Positions 34,528-47,049 of a DNA stretch of 64,000 nucleotides are shown piece by piece (within the stretch, counting starts at the first letter, position 1; each line of letters opens with the position of its first letter). The stretch covers positions 6,944,001 to 7,008,000 of the forward strand of contig NZ_CP139558.1 in the NCBI RefSeq assembly GCF_034262375.1. Direction: 5' to 3'. The translations under genes and the position numbers were made by a program. The notes below the pieces were generated by a model, which saw only the letters and a list, made by a program, of their open reading frames with translations, did no database searches and was not told the DNA's origin. The stretch comes from Mucilaginibacter sabulilitoris. Its GTDB lineage: Bacteria; Bacteroidota; Bacteroidia; Sphingobacteriales; Sphingobacteriaceae.

Positions 34528-34561
34528 CATGTAATTAGCCTTAAAACAAGGCTATTACATG
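34528..34561 (+). other. Intercistronic hairpin between bcsB-like and GT2 genes
   Basis: CATGTAATTAGCCTT and AAGGCTATTACATG form a ~14-bp stem with one bulged base and an AAAACA-type loop. It is followed by ATTTATTTTAAC rather than a strong T-run, so it may be an attenuator, a processing site or a weak terminator in the 102-base gap. Confidence 0.5.
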
Positions 34562-34590
34562 ATTTATTTTAACACTTTTATTTAAATATA

Positions 34591-36435
34591 ATGAGTATTT
34601 CTATTCCTGAACTTTTGGTTGCCGATGGGTTCATAACACCAGCTGATCAGGAAAAAATTAATAATTTTTCAAAAAAGACGGGGTTATCATACACCAAAAT
34701 AGCCCTGAACTTTGGTTATATCTCCCGCAAAAATTATGAGCGCTCATTAACCAACGCGGGTTTCACGTTTGCGCAGGTACGGAACGAGGCTTTTGATACT
34801 ACGGTATTAAAAAAAGTTGAACTAAAATTCGCCAACGATCACATAGCGTTACCGCTCCGCATTGAAAACAATAAGGTAGTAACCTTAATGAGCGATCCCA
34901 GCGACCAGTTTTTTATTGATTTTATAAAATTCACTTATGACTTGGAGCCTGAAATCATCGTAGCGCATGACCTTGATATTATATGGTTAAGCCATAAGCT
35001 GCTTGGCGAAAAGTATGTTAAAGCCTCCGTTTTTGAACTCTTAAAACGCGACCCCAAAAGTTCGGCATCAACAACATTTACCAGTCCGCAGCTTATTACT
35101 ATTTTTATTATCATTGCTATTACCGCTATAGGGCTGGTTTTAAGCTTTAAAAATACCTCTATTATCATTAATGTTATCCTCAGTACATTTTTCCTGGTGG
35201 CTATTATTTTTAAGCTGTTCCTGGCACTGGTTGGCTCGCGCTTTGAGCTGCACCAGGCCGTAACCAAAACCGATGTGCGTAATGTGGTGGATAATGCAGT
35301 CCCGGTTTATACGATATTATTACCTGTTTACAAAGAAGATAAGCTGATTAAAAAACTGATCTGGAACTTACAGAGTATCGACTACCCACGCGAACAGCTT
35401 GATATTAAATTGCTCATTGAAGAAGATGATGACAAGACATTAAAGGCGGTACAAAATCTTGATTTCCCCGCTGTTTTTGAGGTAATTGTGGTGCCCTTCC
35501 ACATGCCCAAAACCAAACCGAAGGCATGCAACTACGGTCTGCATTTTTCAAGGGGTAAATATTTAACCATATACGACGCCGAAGATATCCCGGATACCGA
35601 CCAGCTTAAAAAGGTAGTGGCCTTATTCAACAAACTGCCTGAAAAATATATTTGTGTGCAAAGCGCGCTCAATTACTTTAATCGTAACGAAAATTTCCTC
35701 ACCAGGATGTTTACCCTGGAATATTCGTATTGGTTTGATTATATGCTGCCCGGCTTAGATACGCTTGATATCCCTATTCCGCTGGGTGGTACCAGCAATC
35801 ACTTTAAAATGGATGCCCTGATTGAGTTAGGCGCATGGGATCCGTTTAACGTAACTGAAGATGCCGACCTTGGTGTGAGAGCCTATGCCAAAGGCTATAA
35901 GGTAGCCATCATCAACTCTACCACATACGAAGAGGCTAACAACGAGCCTTTCAACTGGATCCGTCAGCGCTCACGCTGGATCAAGGGCTACATGCAAACC
36001 TACCTGGTGCACATGCGCAATCCGGCGGCTTTGGTTAAAAAAATTGGCTGGAGGGGATTTTTAGGGTTTAACTTTTTCATCGGCGCAACGTCGGCCACGT
36101 TTTTAGTTTACCCGCTTTTGCTGGGCATATTTATCAGTTACCTCATATTTGATTTTTCAACCATGCGCACCCTGTTCCCGGACTGGGTATTGTTCATGTC
36201 GATATTTAACCTCATGGTGGGTAATATCCTCATGATATATATTAACATGATGGCCGTGTTTAAACGCAGGTATTTCGAACTGATACTGTTTGCCATTGCT
36301 AACCCGGTTTACTGGCTCATGCATTCGGCAGCGGCATATATGGGCCTGTACCAGCTGATAGTAAACCCTTTTTATTGGGAAAAAACGAATCATGGATTAA
36401 GTAAAGTTAATAACCCAACAAACGTTATTAAATAA
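34591..36435 (+). CDS. Membrane glycosyltransferase 2 with N-terminal GspE_N-like domain
   Basis: 614 residues. Residues ~1-155 resemble the T2SSE_N/MshEN domain (IPELLVADGFIT ... ALNFGYISRKNYE, then a second half HIALPLRIENNKVVTLMSDP). Two membrane helices (~168-210) precede a GT2 catalytic domain with EEDDD (~275), YDAED (DxD, ~328), TEDADLG (~421) and QRSRW (QxxRW, ~458). Membrane helices follow to the C-terminus. The D,D,TED,QxxRW set marks processive beta-glycan synthases such as cellulose synthase. No PilZ domain is seen. It follows the BcsB-like gene and precedes a polytopic membrane protein. Confidence 0.8.
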   Translation: MSISIPELLVADGFITPADQEKINNFSKKTGLSYTKIALNFGYISRKNYERSLTNAGFTFAQVRNEAFDTTVLKKVELKFANDHIALPLRIENNKVVTLMSDPSDQFFIDFIKFTYDLEPEIIVAHDLDIIWLSHKLLGEKYVKASVFELLKRDPKSSASTTFTSPQLITIFIIIAITAIGLVLSFKNTSIIINVILSTFFLVAIIFKLFLALVGSRFELHQAVTKTDVRNVVDNAVPVYTILLPVYKEDKLIKKLIWNLQSIDYPREQLDIKLLIEEDDDKTLKAVQNLDFPAVFEVIVVPFHMPKTKPKACNYGLHFSRGKYLTIYDAEDIPDTDQLKKVVALFNKLPEKYICVQSALNYFNRNENFLTRMFTLEYSYWFDYMLPGLDTLDIPIPLGGTSNHFKMDALIELGAWDPFNVTEDADLGVRAYAKGYKVAIINSTTYEEANNEPFNWIRQRSRWIKGYMQTYLVHMRNPAALVKKIGWRGFLGFNFFIGATSATFLVYPLLLGIFISYLIFDFSTMRTLFPDWVLFMSIFNLMVGNILMIYINMMAVFKRRYFELILFAIANPVYWLMHSAAAYMGLYQLIVNPFYWEKTNHGLSKVNNPTNVIK

Positions 36436-36445
36436 GATAGTGCTG

Positions 36446-38011
36446 ATGAAAATTTCAAAAAATCAATACCTCTTTATTTTAACCCTGATACTTGGCATTT
36501 ACTACCTGGTAATTGGCATTTACCTGAACCATTTGGGTTACTATAACCGGGAGAGCATTTTTTATATCGAAAAAACTAAGATAGTTTTCGAGGGCCTGGG
36601 CAACCGTATCAAGGTAATGGGGCTTACTTCGCCGCTATTGCCATTTTATACTACCTTTATTTTTAACGCCATCAATTCCTACCTGGCGCCGGTAATAGCA
36701 TCGGCAATTGGTACAGCGGTTCTGTTTTACATTATTGCCCGTGCACTTATCAATCGTATAGATGATGATTTTTACCTGTACCTGGTGCTGCTATTGTTTT
36801 TTCTGCATCCGGGTTTATTGTACGCGGCGGCTTCGGGGAAAGCAATTTACATGGTGCTCATTTTCTTTTTCCTTTTCTTTTTTAACCTGCTTAAATTTTA
36901 CCGCTCAAATACAACCTTCCATGTTTCGCTGGCCAGTATATGCCTGGTGATCCTTATTTTTTGCGACTATAAATTCATCTGGCTTACCCTGTTTTTTGTG
37001 CCGCTGGTATTGGCCATCACCCTGCAAAGTTTAAACCTGGGCGAAAAGGAATCTATTTTCAGGCTGTTTTTAAGCTTTAACAGTCCGTCGCTGCGCCGTA
37101 AGCTCATCAATAAAACATTCGCTATCTACATTATCCTGTTTATTTTACCGGTAGCATCGGTTATTTGCTATAAGCTGTTAAACCTTACCCACGCTAACGA
37201 TTTAAATTATTTTATTGAAAGCCCCTATGCCACCTGGAATGTACTGGTTGATAAGCTTAATTATGATATCATGACAACCAGCGCTAACTACCAGTTGCCC
37301 GAGTTATCCATCATGGTATCCATAAGGGTGATCTGTTTTTGTCCGCTGATATTGATTGCCATTTACCTGTTCAGGGAAAGTACCTACCAGGCCTTAACTA
37401 TTTTAACCCCTTTTGCCTTTATCGAGTTTTTGCATATAAAGTACGACAAGCTATTTCTGAATTATCAGTATTACCTCATTTTCCTGATCATGGCATTGCT
37501 TTGCCTGGTGTTTAAGGCACAAACCGTAAAGAAGCAATATGTATTTAAGCTGATACTGGGTTTTGTTATTCTGCTCCAGTTATACACAGGATATATATTC
37601 CTCTACAAATCACTTATAACCGACGAAAAGAAATTTATAACCACGCTTACCACGCTTGTGCCCAATACAGACCAGAGCGAAAACATGGAACTGGCAGACG
37701 TTATAAATAACCTGCCAAAAGATAGCCACATATTAATGGACGATGCAGTTTCATACCCCATAGCCGCATTTACACACGACATTACCAAACTTACCCTGCC
37801 TTACCAGGATCTGTTCTTGAGCGCCATAGAAACGCCGTACCGTTACGACGATTATATACTGATTGCCACTGCCAAGAATCCATTTACAGGTTATACACAG
37901 CTTAACAATCGGTACATACCGCTCATCAGAATAGTAAACAGCGGCGTAAATTATCAAAGAGTATACGAAACCGACAACTGGATACTCTACCGCATCATTT
38001 CAACACAATAG
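36446..38011 (+). CDS. Polytopic membrane protein of polysaccharide locus
   Basis: 521 residues with roughly ten to eleven membrane helices (first: YLFILTLILGIYYLVIGIYL) and a C-terminal soluble part (~400-521) with DSHILMDDAVSYPIAAF and NSGVNYQRVYETDNWILYRI. The overall form resembles GT-C type or O-antigen-ligase-like membrane proteins, but no catalytic motif is clear. The ATG at 36446 is preferred; GTG at 36440 is two codons upstream. It starts 10 bases after the glycosyltransferase stop, so it belongs to the same operon, and a terminator follows. Confidence 0.65.
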   Translation: MKISKNQYLFILTLILGIYYLVIGIYLNHLGYYNRESIFYIEKTKIVFEGLGNRIKVMGLTSPLLPFYTTFIFNAINSYLAPVIASAIGTAVLFYIIARALINRIDDDFYLYLVLLLFFLHPGLLYAAASGKAIYMVLIFFFLFFFNLLKFYRSNTTFHVSLASICLVILIFCDYKFIWLTLFFVPLVLAITLQSLNLGEKESIFRLFLSFNSPSLRRKLINKTFAIYIILFILPVASVICYKLLNLTHANDLNYFIESPYATWNVLVDKLNYDIMTTSANYQLPELSIMVSIRVICFCPLILIAIYLFRESTYQALTILTPFAFIEFLHIKYDKLFLNYQYYLIFLIMALLCLVFKAQTVKKQYVFKLILGFVILLQLYTGYIFLYKSLITDEKKFITTLTTLVPNTDQSENMELADVINNLPKDSHILMDDAVSYPIAAFTHDITKLTLPYQDLFLSAIETPYRYDDYILIATAKNPFTGYTQLNNRYIPLIRIVNSGVNYQRVYETDNWILYRIISTQ

Positions 38012-38037
38012 CCTAATCCCTATCACTATATATCAAG

Positions 38038-38068
38038 AAAACCCGCCGGCAACGGTGGGTTTTCTGTT
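38038..38068 (+). terminator. Terminator of the polysaccharide operon
   Basis: AAAACCCGCC (38038-38047) pairs with GGTGGGTTTT (38054-38063) around a 6-base loop; CTGTTTTT follows. It lies 27 bases after the last gene of the operon. Confidence 0.8.
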
Positions 38069-38258
38069 TTTGAGGGATAATGATAATTAATTAACGAATC
38101 GGACTAACATGTAATGGCAAATTTTGTATAGAACAATCTTGTAAATGGCAATAAGATATTCAATGTAGCTATTTGCCTTTTCTTATCTTAATAGTGTATT
38201 TTAGACTGCAATTTTTAGAAATCTATAATTATATAAAAAATTACTAACTACAGAAATT

Positions 38259-39044
38259 ATGTCTAATGCTCAGATCGGCATATGTAAATTATGTGGTACT
38301 AAAGCTAAATTAACATATGAACATGTTCCTCCTAAAAAAGCCTATAATACTAATCGATTTTATATTTTCCCTTCTGATTCATCAATAGATGATCCTTTCC
38401 TTAAAAATCCAAGGGGGCGACCAGAACAAGGAGGTATTGGCTATTACTCGCTTTGCGAAACATGTAATAATAATACTGGAGGTTGGTACGGCAACGCTTA
38501 TATAGAATTCGTTAATCAAGCAGTATATAGATTAAGATTAGCTGATGCTCAATACGTTAATGGAGATCCATACATCATTCATCCATTAAAAGTAATCAAG
38601 CAAATTATGTCATTCTTCGTAACTCTTGGTTCTATTAACTATTCAGAGAACTTTCCCGATTTGACAGAATTCGTTTTAAACAAATCAAGTCGGATTCTAC
38701 CGCCAAACTATCAAGTATTTATGTACTATAATGATAGTAGCAACTATCGATATATGGCAGATAACTTTGTATATGATAAAGGGATAATTCAGAATTACAG
38801 CGAGATTGCACATTTTCCATTTGGTTTCTTACTTAGCTTTAAAAAGACAGACGTTCCAATTGATAATAGATTAGTCGATATAACAAGTTGGAAAAATTAT
38901 CCTTTTGAAAGAAAGAATATTCGCCTTTCTATTCCAGCTGTAAAGTTACCTGTCGAATTAGCGATGTTTCCTGGCGATTATCGAACAAGAGAAGAAATTG
39001 AAACTACTATTAAAGAATCTACAGAAAGATTTGGTACTCGCTAA
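38259..39044 (+). CDS. HNH-like zinc-finger protein, probably acquired
   Basis: 261 residues. The N-terminus CKLCGTKAKLTYEHVPPKKAYN and a later CETCNNNTGGWYGN give two CXXC pairs around an EHVPP motif. This is the arrangement of HNH/ENDOVII-like nucleases in which four Cys bind structural zinc and the His is catalytic. The rest (residues 80-261) matches no family I know. Codon use is markedly AT-rich compared with both flanks. It sits alone between the polysaccharide operon and the rRNA operon, sharing a bidirectional terminator with the latter. A defence or mobile-element origin is inference. Confidence 0.6.
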   Translation: MSNAQIGICKLCGTKAKLTYEHVPPKKAYNTNRFYIFPSDSSIDDPFLKNPRGRPEQGGIGYYSLCETCNNNTGGWYGNAYIEFVNQAVYRLRLADAQYVNGDPYIIHPLKVIKQIMSFFVTLGSINYSENFPDLTEFVLNKSSRILPPNYQVFMYYNDSSNYRYMADNFVYDKGIIQNYSEIAHFPFGFLLSFKKTDVPIDNRLVDITSWKNYPFERKNIRLSIPAVKLPVELAMFPGDYRTREEIETTIKESTERFGTR

Positions 39045-39084
39045 CCTTAAGATTAGCGATATTTCAAAAAATCTATAAACGCAA

Positions 39085-39113
39085 AAAAGCCTTAGTGTTA
39101 TACTAAGGCTTTT
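39085..39113. terminator. Bidirectional terminator, HNH gene / rRNA operon
   Basis: AAAAGCCTTAGT (39085-39096) pairs exactly with ACTAAGGCTTTT (39102-39113) around a 5-base loop. T-runs lie on both sides, so it can end the plus-strand HNH gene and the minus-strand rRNA operon. Confidence 0.85.
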
Positions 39114-39140
39114 GGTTTTACATCCTTTGCTGGATGATAA

Positions 39141-39250
39141 GGTTTGGCACCGACCTACTCTCCCACGTTTTACCGCAGTACCATCGGCTCTGGCGGGCTT
39201 GACTTCTCTGTTCGGAATGGGAAGAGGTAGACACCGCCGATATAGGCACC
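39141..39250 (-). rRNA. rrf: 5S ribosomal RNA
   Basis: On the minus strand the sequence starts GGTGCCTATATCGGCGGTGT and ends with GAGTAGGTCGGTGCCAAACC, with the conserved CCCATTCCGAACAGAGAAGT internal segment. About 110 nt. It is the last RNA of the operon; ends are approximate. Confidence 0.9.
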
Positions 39251-39439
39251 TGAATATTTTTAATGTTTTTTAGTTTCGTGGTTCGTGTTACCTGGTTCCG
39301 GTTTTTACCCGTAACTGGCAACCGGTTTCCCGATCCTGCCAAACAATGACATATTATTGAAAGAAGTGATTGAGTTAGAGAAAACAACAGCTTTTGTTGT
39401 TTTTGTTTTTGCGGGGTACAGTCTTACGACCGTACCCAC

Positions 39440-42332
<2,893 letters not shown>

Positions 42333-42598
42333 ACTCATGCGCCTTTTGCGCCGCATGGTATGTCTTTATTTTAGTTAGTTGTAATTCGGACTTCCTGACT
42401 TTCAGACTCGGGGACTTTATGACCGAAGTCATCCGTTTTCCTTTATCTTTCTCTCATTGATCCAAAGTCTACAACGTCCCTATTCTGTTGTTTTCTCTTT
42501 TTCAATTACTTCTTCCAATATGTCAAAGAACTTTACCCCATTCCAATTAAATGGTCATTTGCATGATATCCTATCCTTTTCAGGAAACGGAGGGTGTG

Positions 42599-42672
42599 TG
42601 GAGAATAACGGATTCGAACCGTTGACCCCCTGCGTGCAAGGCAGGTGCTCTAGCCAGCTGAGCTAATCCCCC
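42599..42672 (-). tRNA. tRNA-Ala (anticodon TGC)
   Basis: 74 nt on the minus strand: acceptor GGGGGAT pairs with ATTCTCC, D-loop AGCTCAGCTGG, anticodon loop CTTGCAC with TGC, T-arm GGTTCGAATCC. CCA is not encoded. It lies in the 16S-23S spacer. Confidence 0.95.
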
Positions 42673-42687
42673 TTAAGATGTTACTTG

Positions 42688-42762
42688 TAGTCCCGAGCAG
42701 ATTTGAACTGCTGACCCCTACATTATCAGTGTAGTGCTCTAACCAAGCTGAGCTACAGGACT
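42688..42762 (-). tRNA. tRNA-Ile (anticodon GAT)
   Basis: 75 nt on the minus strand: acceptor AGTCCTG pairs with CGGGACT, anticodon loop CTGATAA with GAT, T-arm AGTTCAAATCT. It lies upstream of tRNA-Ala in the 16S-23S spacer, 15 bases away. Confidence 0.95.
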
Positions 42763-42987
42763 CTATTGTTGTGTGCAGTCTTTAGTTTGCAGCTTGCTTC
42801 TTTGTTAGCTCTTGTTGCCAACTGCTAACTGCATTACTGCCCACTATGAACTGCCAACCGTGTCCCTTGCTTCCTCTTCGGTTACAACCACTGATGGCTT
42901 CATCTTTTGGGTTTCTTTTTGTCTTTTTTTGATTTAAGAAATAATCATGTAGGTAACTGTTACCTGATACCTTTAGGAAACTGCTCC
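42763..42987. repeat. 16S-tRNA-Ile spacer with CAGTTGGCA-like short repeats
   Basis: Minus-strand reading shows several variants of GCAGTTNGCAG and GGCAGT spread over ~42780-42870. Similar short units fill the recN-fabI gap (53524-53655). No gene is present. Function unknown; low-complexity expansion is likely. Confidence 0.4.
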
Positions 42988-44513
<1,526 letters not shown>

Positions 44514-44911
44514 AATGTTTTGTTTAACTCTGACCCTATTATTAATAATAGAATCTGTATTATGTATCTTTATACAGCTTCCTTTGTTTCTGATAACTTA
44601 CCGGAGAGGGTTTAGTTTCCCCGATCGTTACGCTACATGATTTTCTATTTCTTAAAAGAACTTTGCGCTTCCCCGTCCCGGTTCCGCTTATTATCTTGGA
44701 GTTGTTACACTCCTTAACTTTTCATTTTTGTCCGCCGGAATCGCTCCGGCTTCTCTTGTCTGGCTACTCGCTTCCTTTCGTCCGCTTTCCCCTTTTTGTT
44801 ACTCATTAACCGCTGTTAACTTTCTCTTTTTGCTCTGCCGGAATCGCTCCGGTTTTCCCTTCTCCCTCACTCAGCGTTTCCGCCTTTTTTCTTTCCTTCG
44901 TTTCGGGAGTG
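44514..44911 (-). other. rRNA leader region with duplicated hairpin
   Basis: Non-coding leader before 16S. GCCGGAATCGCTCCGG occurs at 44734-44749 and 44837-44852, 103 bases apart, each in a similar context (TTGTTAC and TTAAC upstream). A duplication of about 105 bases is implied. The hairpins may be processing or anti-termination signals. Confidence 0.5.
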
Positions 44912-44942
44912 CAAAGGTAGAAACCTTTTTCTTATTTCCAAA
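44912..44942 (-). promoter_or_regulatory. rRNA promoter P3 (proximal)
   Basis: Minus strand: TTTG (44942-44939), 19 bases, TACCTTTG (44919-44912), then CACTCCC. Near-consensus Bacteroidota promoter about 400 bases upstream of 16S. Confidence 0.75.
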
Positions 44943-45018
44943 ACTTATTTTTTTTATTTTTCTAAGCTTCGTTTTCCCGCCGTTTTCTCTCCCACTCTTC
45001 TCCTTCGTTTGCGGGTTG

Positions 45019-45050
45019 CAAAGGTATAAACCTTTTTCAATTTCCGAAAA
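45019..45050 (-). promoter_or_regulatory. rRNA promoter P2
   Basis: Minus strand: TTTTC (45050-45046), 19 bases, TACCTTTG (45026-45019), then CAACCCGC. The -33 element has one mismatch (TTTC for TTTG). Confidence 0.65.
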
Positions 45051-45165
45051 TTTATTTGAAGTTTTTTTGGCTTTTATTTTTGCTTGTCAATCTCACTTAT
45101 CTTACTCACAAAAACCACTTCACTAACCTTTCTAAGAACAACCCCGCTTCCTCATTTGCGGGCTG

Positions 45166-45196
45166 CAAAGGTACGCACAGAATTCAATTTTGCAAA
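45166..45196 (-). promoter_or_regulatory. rRNA promoter P1 (distal)
   Basis: Minus strand: TTTG (45196-45193), 19 bases, TACCTTTG (45173-45166), then CAGCCCGC. The three boxes are 107 and 147 bases apart and share the following CNNCCCG(C) initiation context. Confidence 0.75.
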
Positions 45197-45369
45197 CGGT
45201 TTTAAACAAATATTCAACAGCTGTTCATAAGATGTTAAAAATCAGCCTGAAAAATTTCACCACCTTCTCCAATAAACACCTTTTATAGGAAGACAAGCAG
45301 TTTAATTGCTTACAATTGTTAATAAACCCGTAATTCCATCAGGATTATCCGAAACATCAGTTAATGCTA

Positions 45370-45460
45370 TACATATATACTACATAGTGCGCAGTTGCTA
45401 TATATATAGTATACAATACACTCTTAGTGTATATAGTGTGCTATTATATATGCTAAAGGT
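45370..45460. repeat. TA-rich dyad region upstream of bamD
   Basis: Alternating TA tracts surround a dyad ATACACT-CTT-AGTGTAT (45416-45432). It lies between the rRNA promoters and bamD, in a 460-base stretch without a gene. It may be a melting or supercoiling-sensitive element or a regulator site. Confidence 0.35.
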
Positions 45461-45596
45461 ATTGCGTGCCCGGGCGAAGGATTATATACAAAACATCACC
45501 TCAGCAAAAATCGGCCTAATAGTTAAAAGATGTTAAATAGCCCTTTATATATATAAGGAGCACGAAACACGTTATATATTAGCAGCTAAATAAATA

Positions 45597-45628
45597 ATTG
45601 ACTGATTTATATTATTCACCTATCTTTG
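45597..45628 (+). promoter_or_regulatory. bamD promoter (ATTG, 20 bp, TATCTTTG)
   Basis: ATTG (45597-45600) precedes TATCTTTG (45621-45628) by 20 bases; CAAA and the ATG at 45633 follow. Expected initiation falls at the start codon, so the transcript should be leaderless or nearly so. Confidence 0.7.
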
Positions 45629-45632
45629 CAAA

Positions 45633-46559
45633 ATGTTTAAAAAGCAACTTACGTTATTAGCCAGTGTTTTAGCTCTGTTAATTATTACATTGGGCAGTTG
45701 TAAAAGCAAATACGAAAAGTTAAAGGCAAGTAACGATTACGCCAAAAAATACCAGGAAGCTATTAAGTACTATAATCAGAAAGATTATAACAAGGCTTTG
45801 GGTTTATTTGAGGTACTGGTTGAGCGTTACCGCGGGCGCGCTGAAGCTGAAGACCTGTTTTATTATTATGCCTTTACCAATTATAAGCTGAAGGATTATA
45901 CATCGGCAAGGTACCACTTTAAACAATTTGCAGATACTTACCCATCGAGCACCAGGGCTGAGGAATGCCGCTTTTTTTCGGCTTACTGCTATTACCTTGA
46001 TTCGCCGATATACTCGCTTGATCAGGATAATACCTTAAAGGCTATTGAGGCATTGCAGTTATTTATTAACCTTTACCCTAAGAGCGATCGTGTTGCCGAG
46101 GCAAGTAAGTTGATACAAAACCTGCGCGACAAGCTGGAAACAAAAGCTTATGCCAACGCTAAGTTATATTTAACCATCGGCGATTATCAATCTGCAGTAA
46201 TTGCGTTCAATAACGCCCTCCGCGATTATCCAGATACCAAGTACGGCGAAGAAATGGAGTACCTGATAGTTAAATCGCAATATCAGTACGCCAGCCACAG
46301 TTTAGAATACAAACAAGAAGACCGTTATAACCAGACGGTAGTTTATGCTGACCAGTTTAACGAAAAATATCCAAGCAGTAAATACGGTGCAGAAACCAAA
46401 GACCTTGCTAAAGACAGTGAACGCGGTATCCGGAATGCAAAACGTATATTGGCCGAAGCATTAAGTAACGAAAAGGTAGCCAAGAAATTAGCCAATAAAG
46501 ACACGCTAAAAACAGCGCCGCCATCAGAAAAGAATCAGCAACAAAAAATTCCATATTAA
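45633..46559 (+). CDS. bamD: Outer membrane assembly lipoprotein BamD
   Basis: 308 residues: lipoprotein signal with cysteine in TLGSCKSK (~24), then TPR helices (YQEAIKYYNQKDYNKALGLFEVLVERYRGRAEAEDLFYYYAFTNYKLKDY) as in BamD/YfiO, which joins BamA in inserting outer-membrane barrels. The C-terminal tail (KKLANKDTLKTAPPSEKNQQQ) is low complexity. It heads the conserved Bacteroidota run bamD-rpoZ-coaBC-DUF4835. Promoter is 4 bases from the ATG. Confidence 0.9.
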   Translation: MFKKQLTLLASVLALLIITLGSCKSKYEKLKASNDYAKKYQEAIKYYNQKDYNKALGLFEVLVERYRGRAEAEDLFYYYAFTNYKLKDYTSARYHFKQFADTYPSSTRAEECRFFSAYCYYLDSPIYSLDQDNTLKAIEALQLFINLYPKSDRVAEASKLIQNLRDKLETKAYANAKLYLTIGDYQSAVIAFNNALRDYPDTKYGEEMEYLIVKSQYQYASHSLEYKQEDRYNQTVVYADQFNEKYPSSKYGAETKDLAKDSERGIRNAKRILAEALSNEKVAKKLANKDTLKTAPPSEKNQQQKIPY

Positions 46560-46571
46560 AAAATTTTATAT

Positions 46572-46904
46572 ATGACAGCAAATAACACCAACAAACCAGC
46601 AGTAGCAAGCAGCACTGTAACCCGCGATTTACGCGAGCTGGATGTAAACACCAATAATATATATGAGTCGCTTGTAATTATGTCAAAAAGAGCGAACCAG
46701 ATATCAAACAATATTAAAGAAGAGTTACACCAGAAACTTTCTGAGTTTGCATCATCAAACGATAACCTTGAAGAGGTTTTTGAAAACCGTGAGCAAATTG
46801 AAATCTCTAAATATTACGAAAGATTGCCAAAACCATCACTGGTAGCAGTTCAGGAGTTTTTAGACGACAAGGTTTACTACCGTAACCCTTCAAAAGAAGC
46901 GTAA
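46572..46904 (+). CDS. rpoZ: RNA polymerase subunit omega (Rpb6-like)
   Basis: 110 residues: NNIYESLVIMSKRANQISNNIKEELHQKL is the conserved helix that clamps the beta-prime C-terminus, and YYERLPKPSLVAVQEFL is the Bacteroidota-specific end. It follows bamD by 12 bases, the usual order in this phylum. Length fits the family. Confidence 0.85.
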   Translation: MTANNTNKPAVASSTVTRDLRELDVNTNNIYESLVIMSKRANQISNNIKEELHQKLSEFASSNDNLEEVFENREQIEISKYYERLPKPSLVAVQEFLDDKVYYRNPSKEA

Positions 46905-46927
46905 GCTCTCTTTTAAATTCAAAAGTT

Positions 46928-46980
46928 AAAAGTCAAAATTCAAAATTTAGGGCATTGCCTTTTTTTGAATTTTGACTTTT
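46928..46980. repeat. 18-bp perfect inverted repeat and direct copies before coaBC
   Basis: AAAAGTCAAAATTCAAAA (46928-46945) is the exact inverse complement of 46963-46980, with a 17-base loop. The same unit in direct form (TTTTGAATTTTGACTTTT, then GAATTTTGACTT) recurs at ~47012-47041, ending 9 bases before the coaBC ATG. A hairpin terminator for rpoZ is possible, but the extra direct copies suggest an expanding short repeat. Confidence 0.6.
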
Positions 46981-46990
46981 GCTTTTTAAG

Positions 46991-46998
46991 TATATTTG
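46991..46998 (+). promoter_or_regulatory. -7 box TATATTTG upstream of coaBC
   Basis: TATATTTG fits TAnnTTTG and lies 51 bases before the ATG at 47050, after the inverted repeat, allowing independent transcription of coaBC. The leader it would produce contains the direct repeat copies. Confidence 0.4.
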
Positions 46999-47049
46999 TG
47001 AGTTGAGATTCTTTTGAATTTTGACTTTTGAATTTTGACTTGAAACCAA

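Noticed and set aside
32404..36435. Canonical bcsAB cellulose operon
   Set aside because: The synthase lacks PilZ and has a GspE_N-like start; bcsC and bcsZ are absent. Kept as a related but distinct locus.
45306..45536. Plus-strand 76-residue frame upstream of bamD
   Set aside because: Lies over the TA-alternating dyad region; composition reflects the repeat, not a protein.
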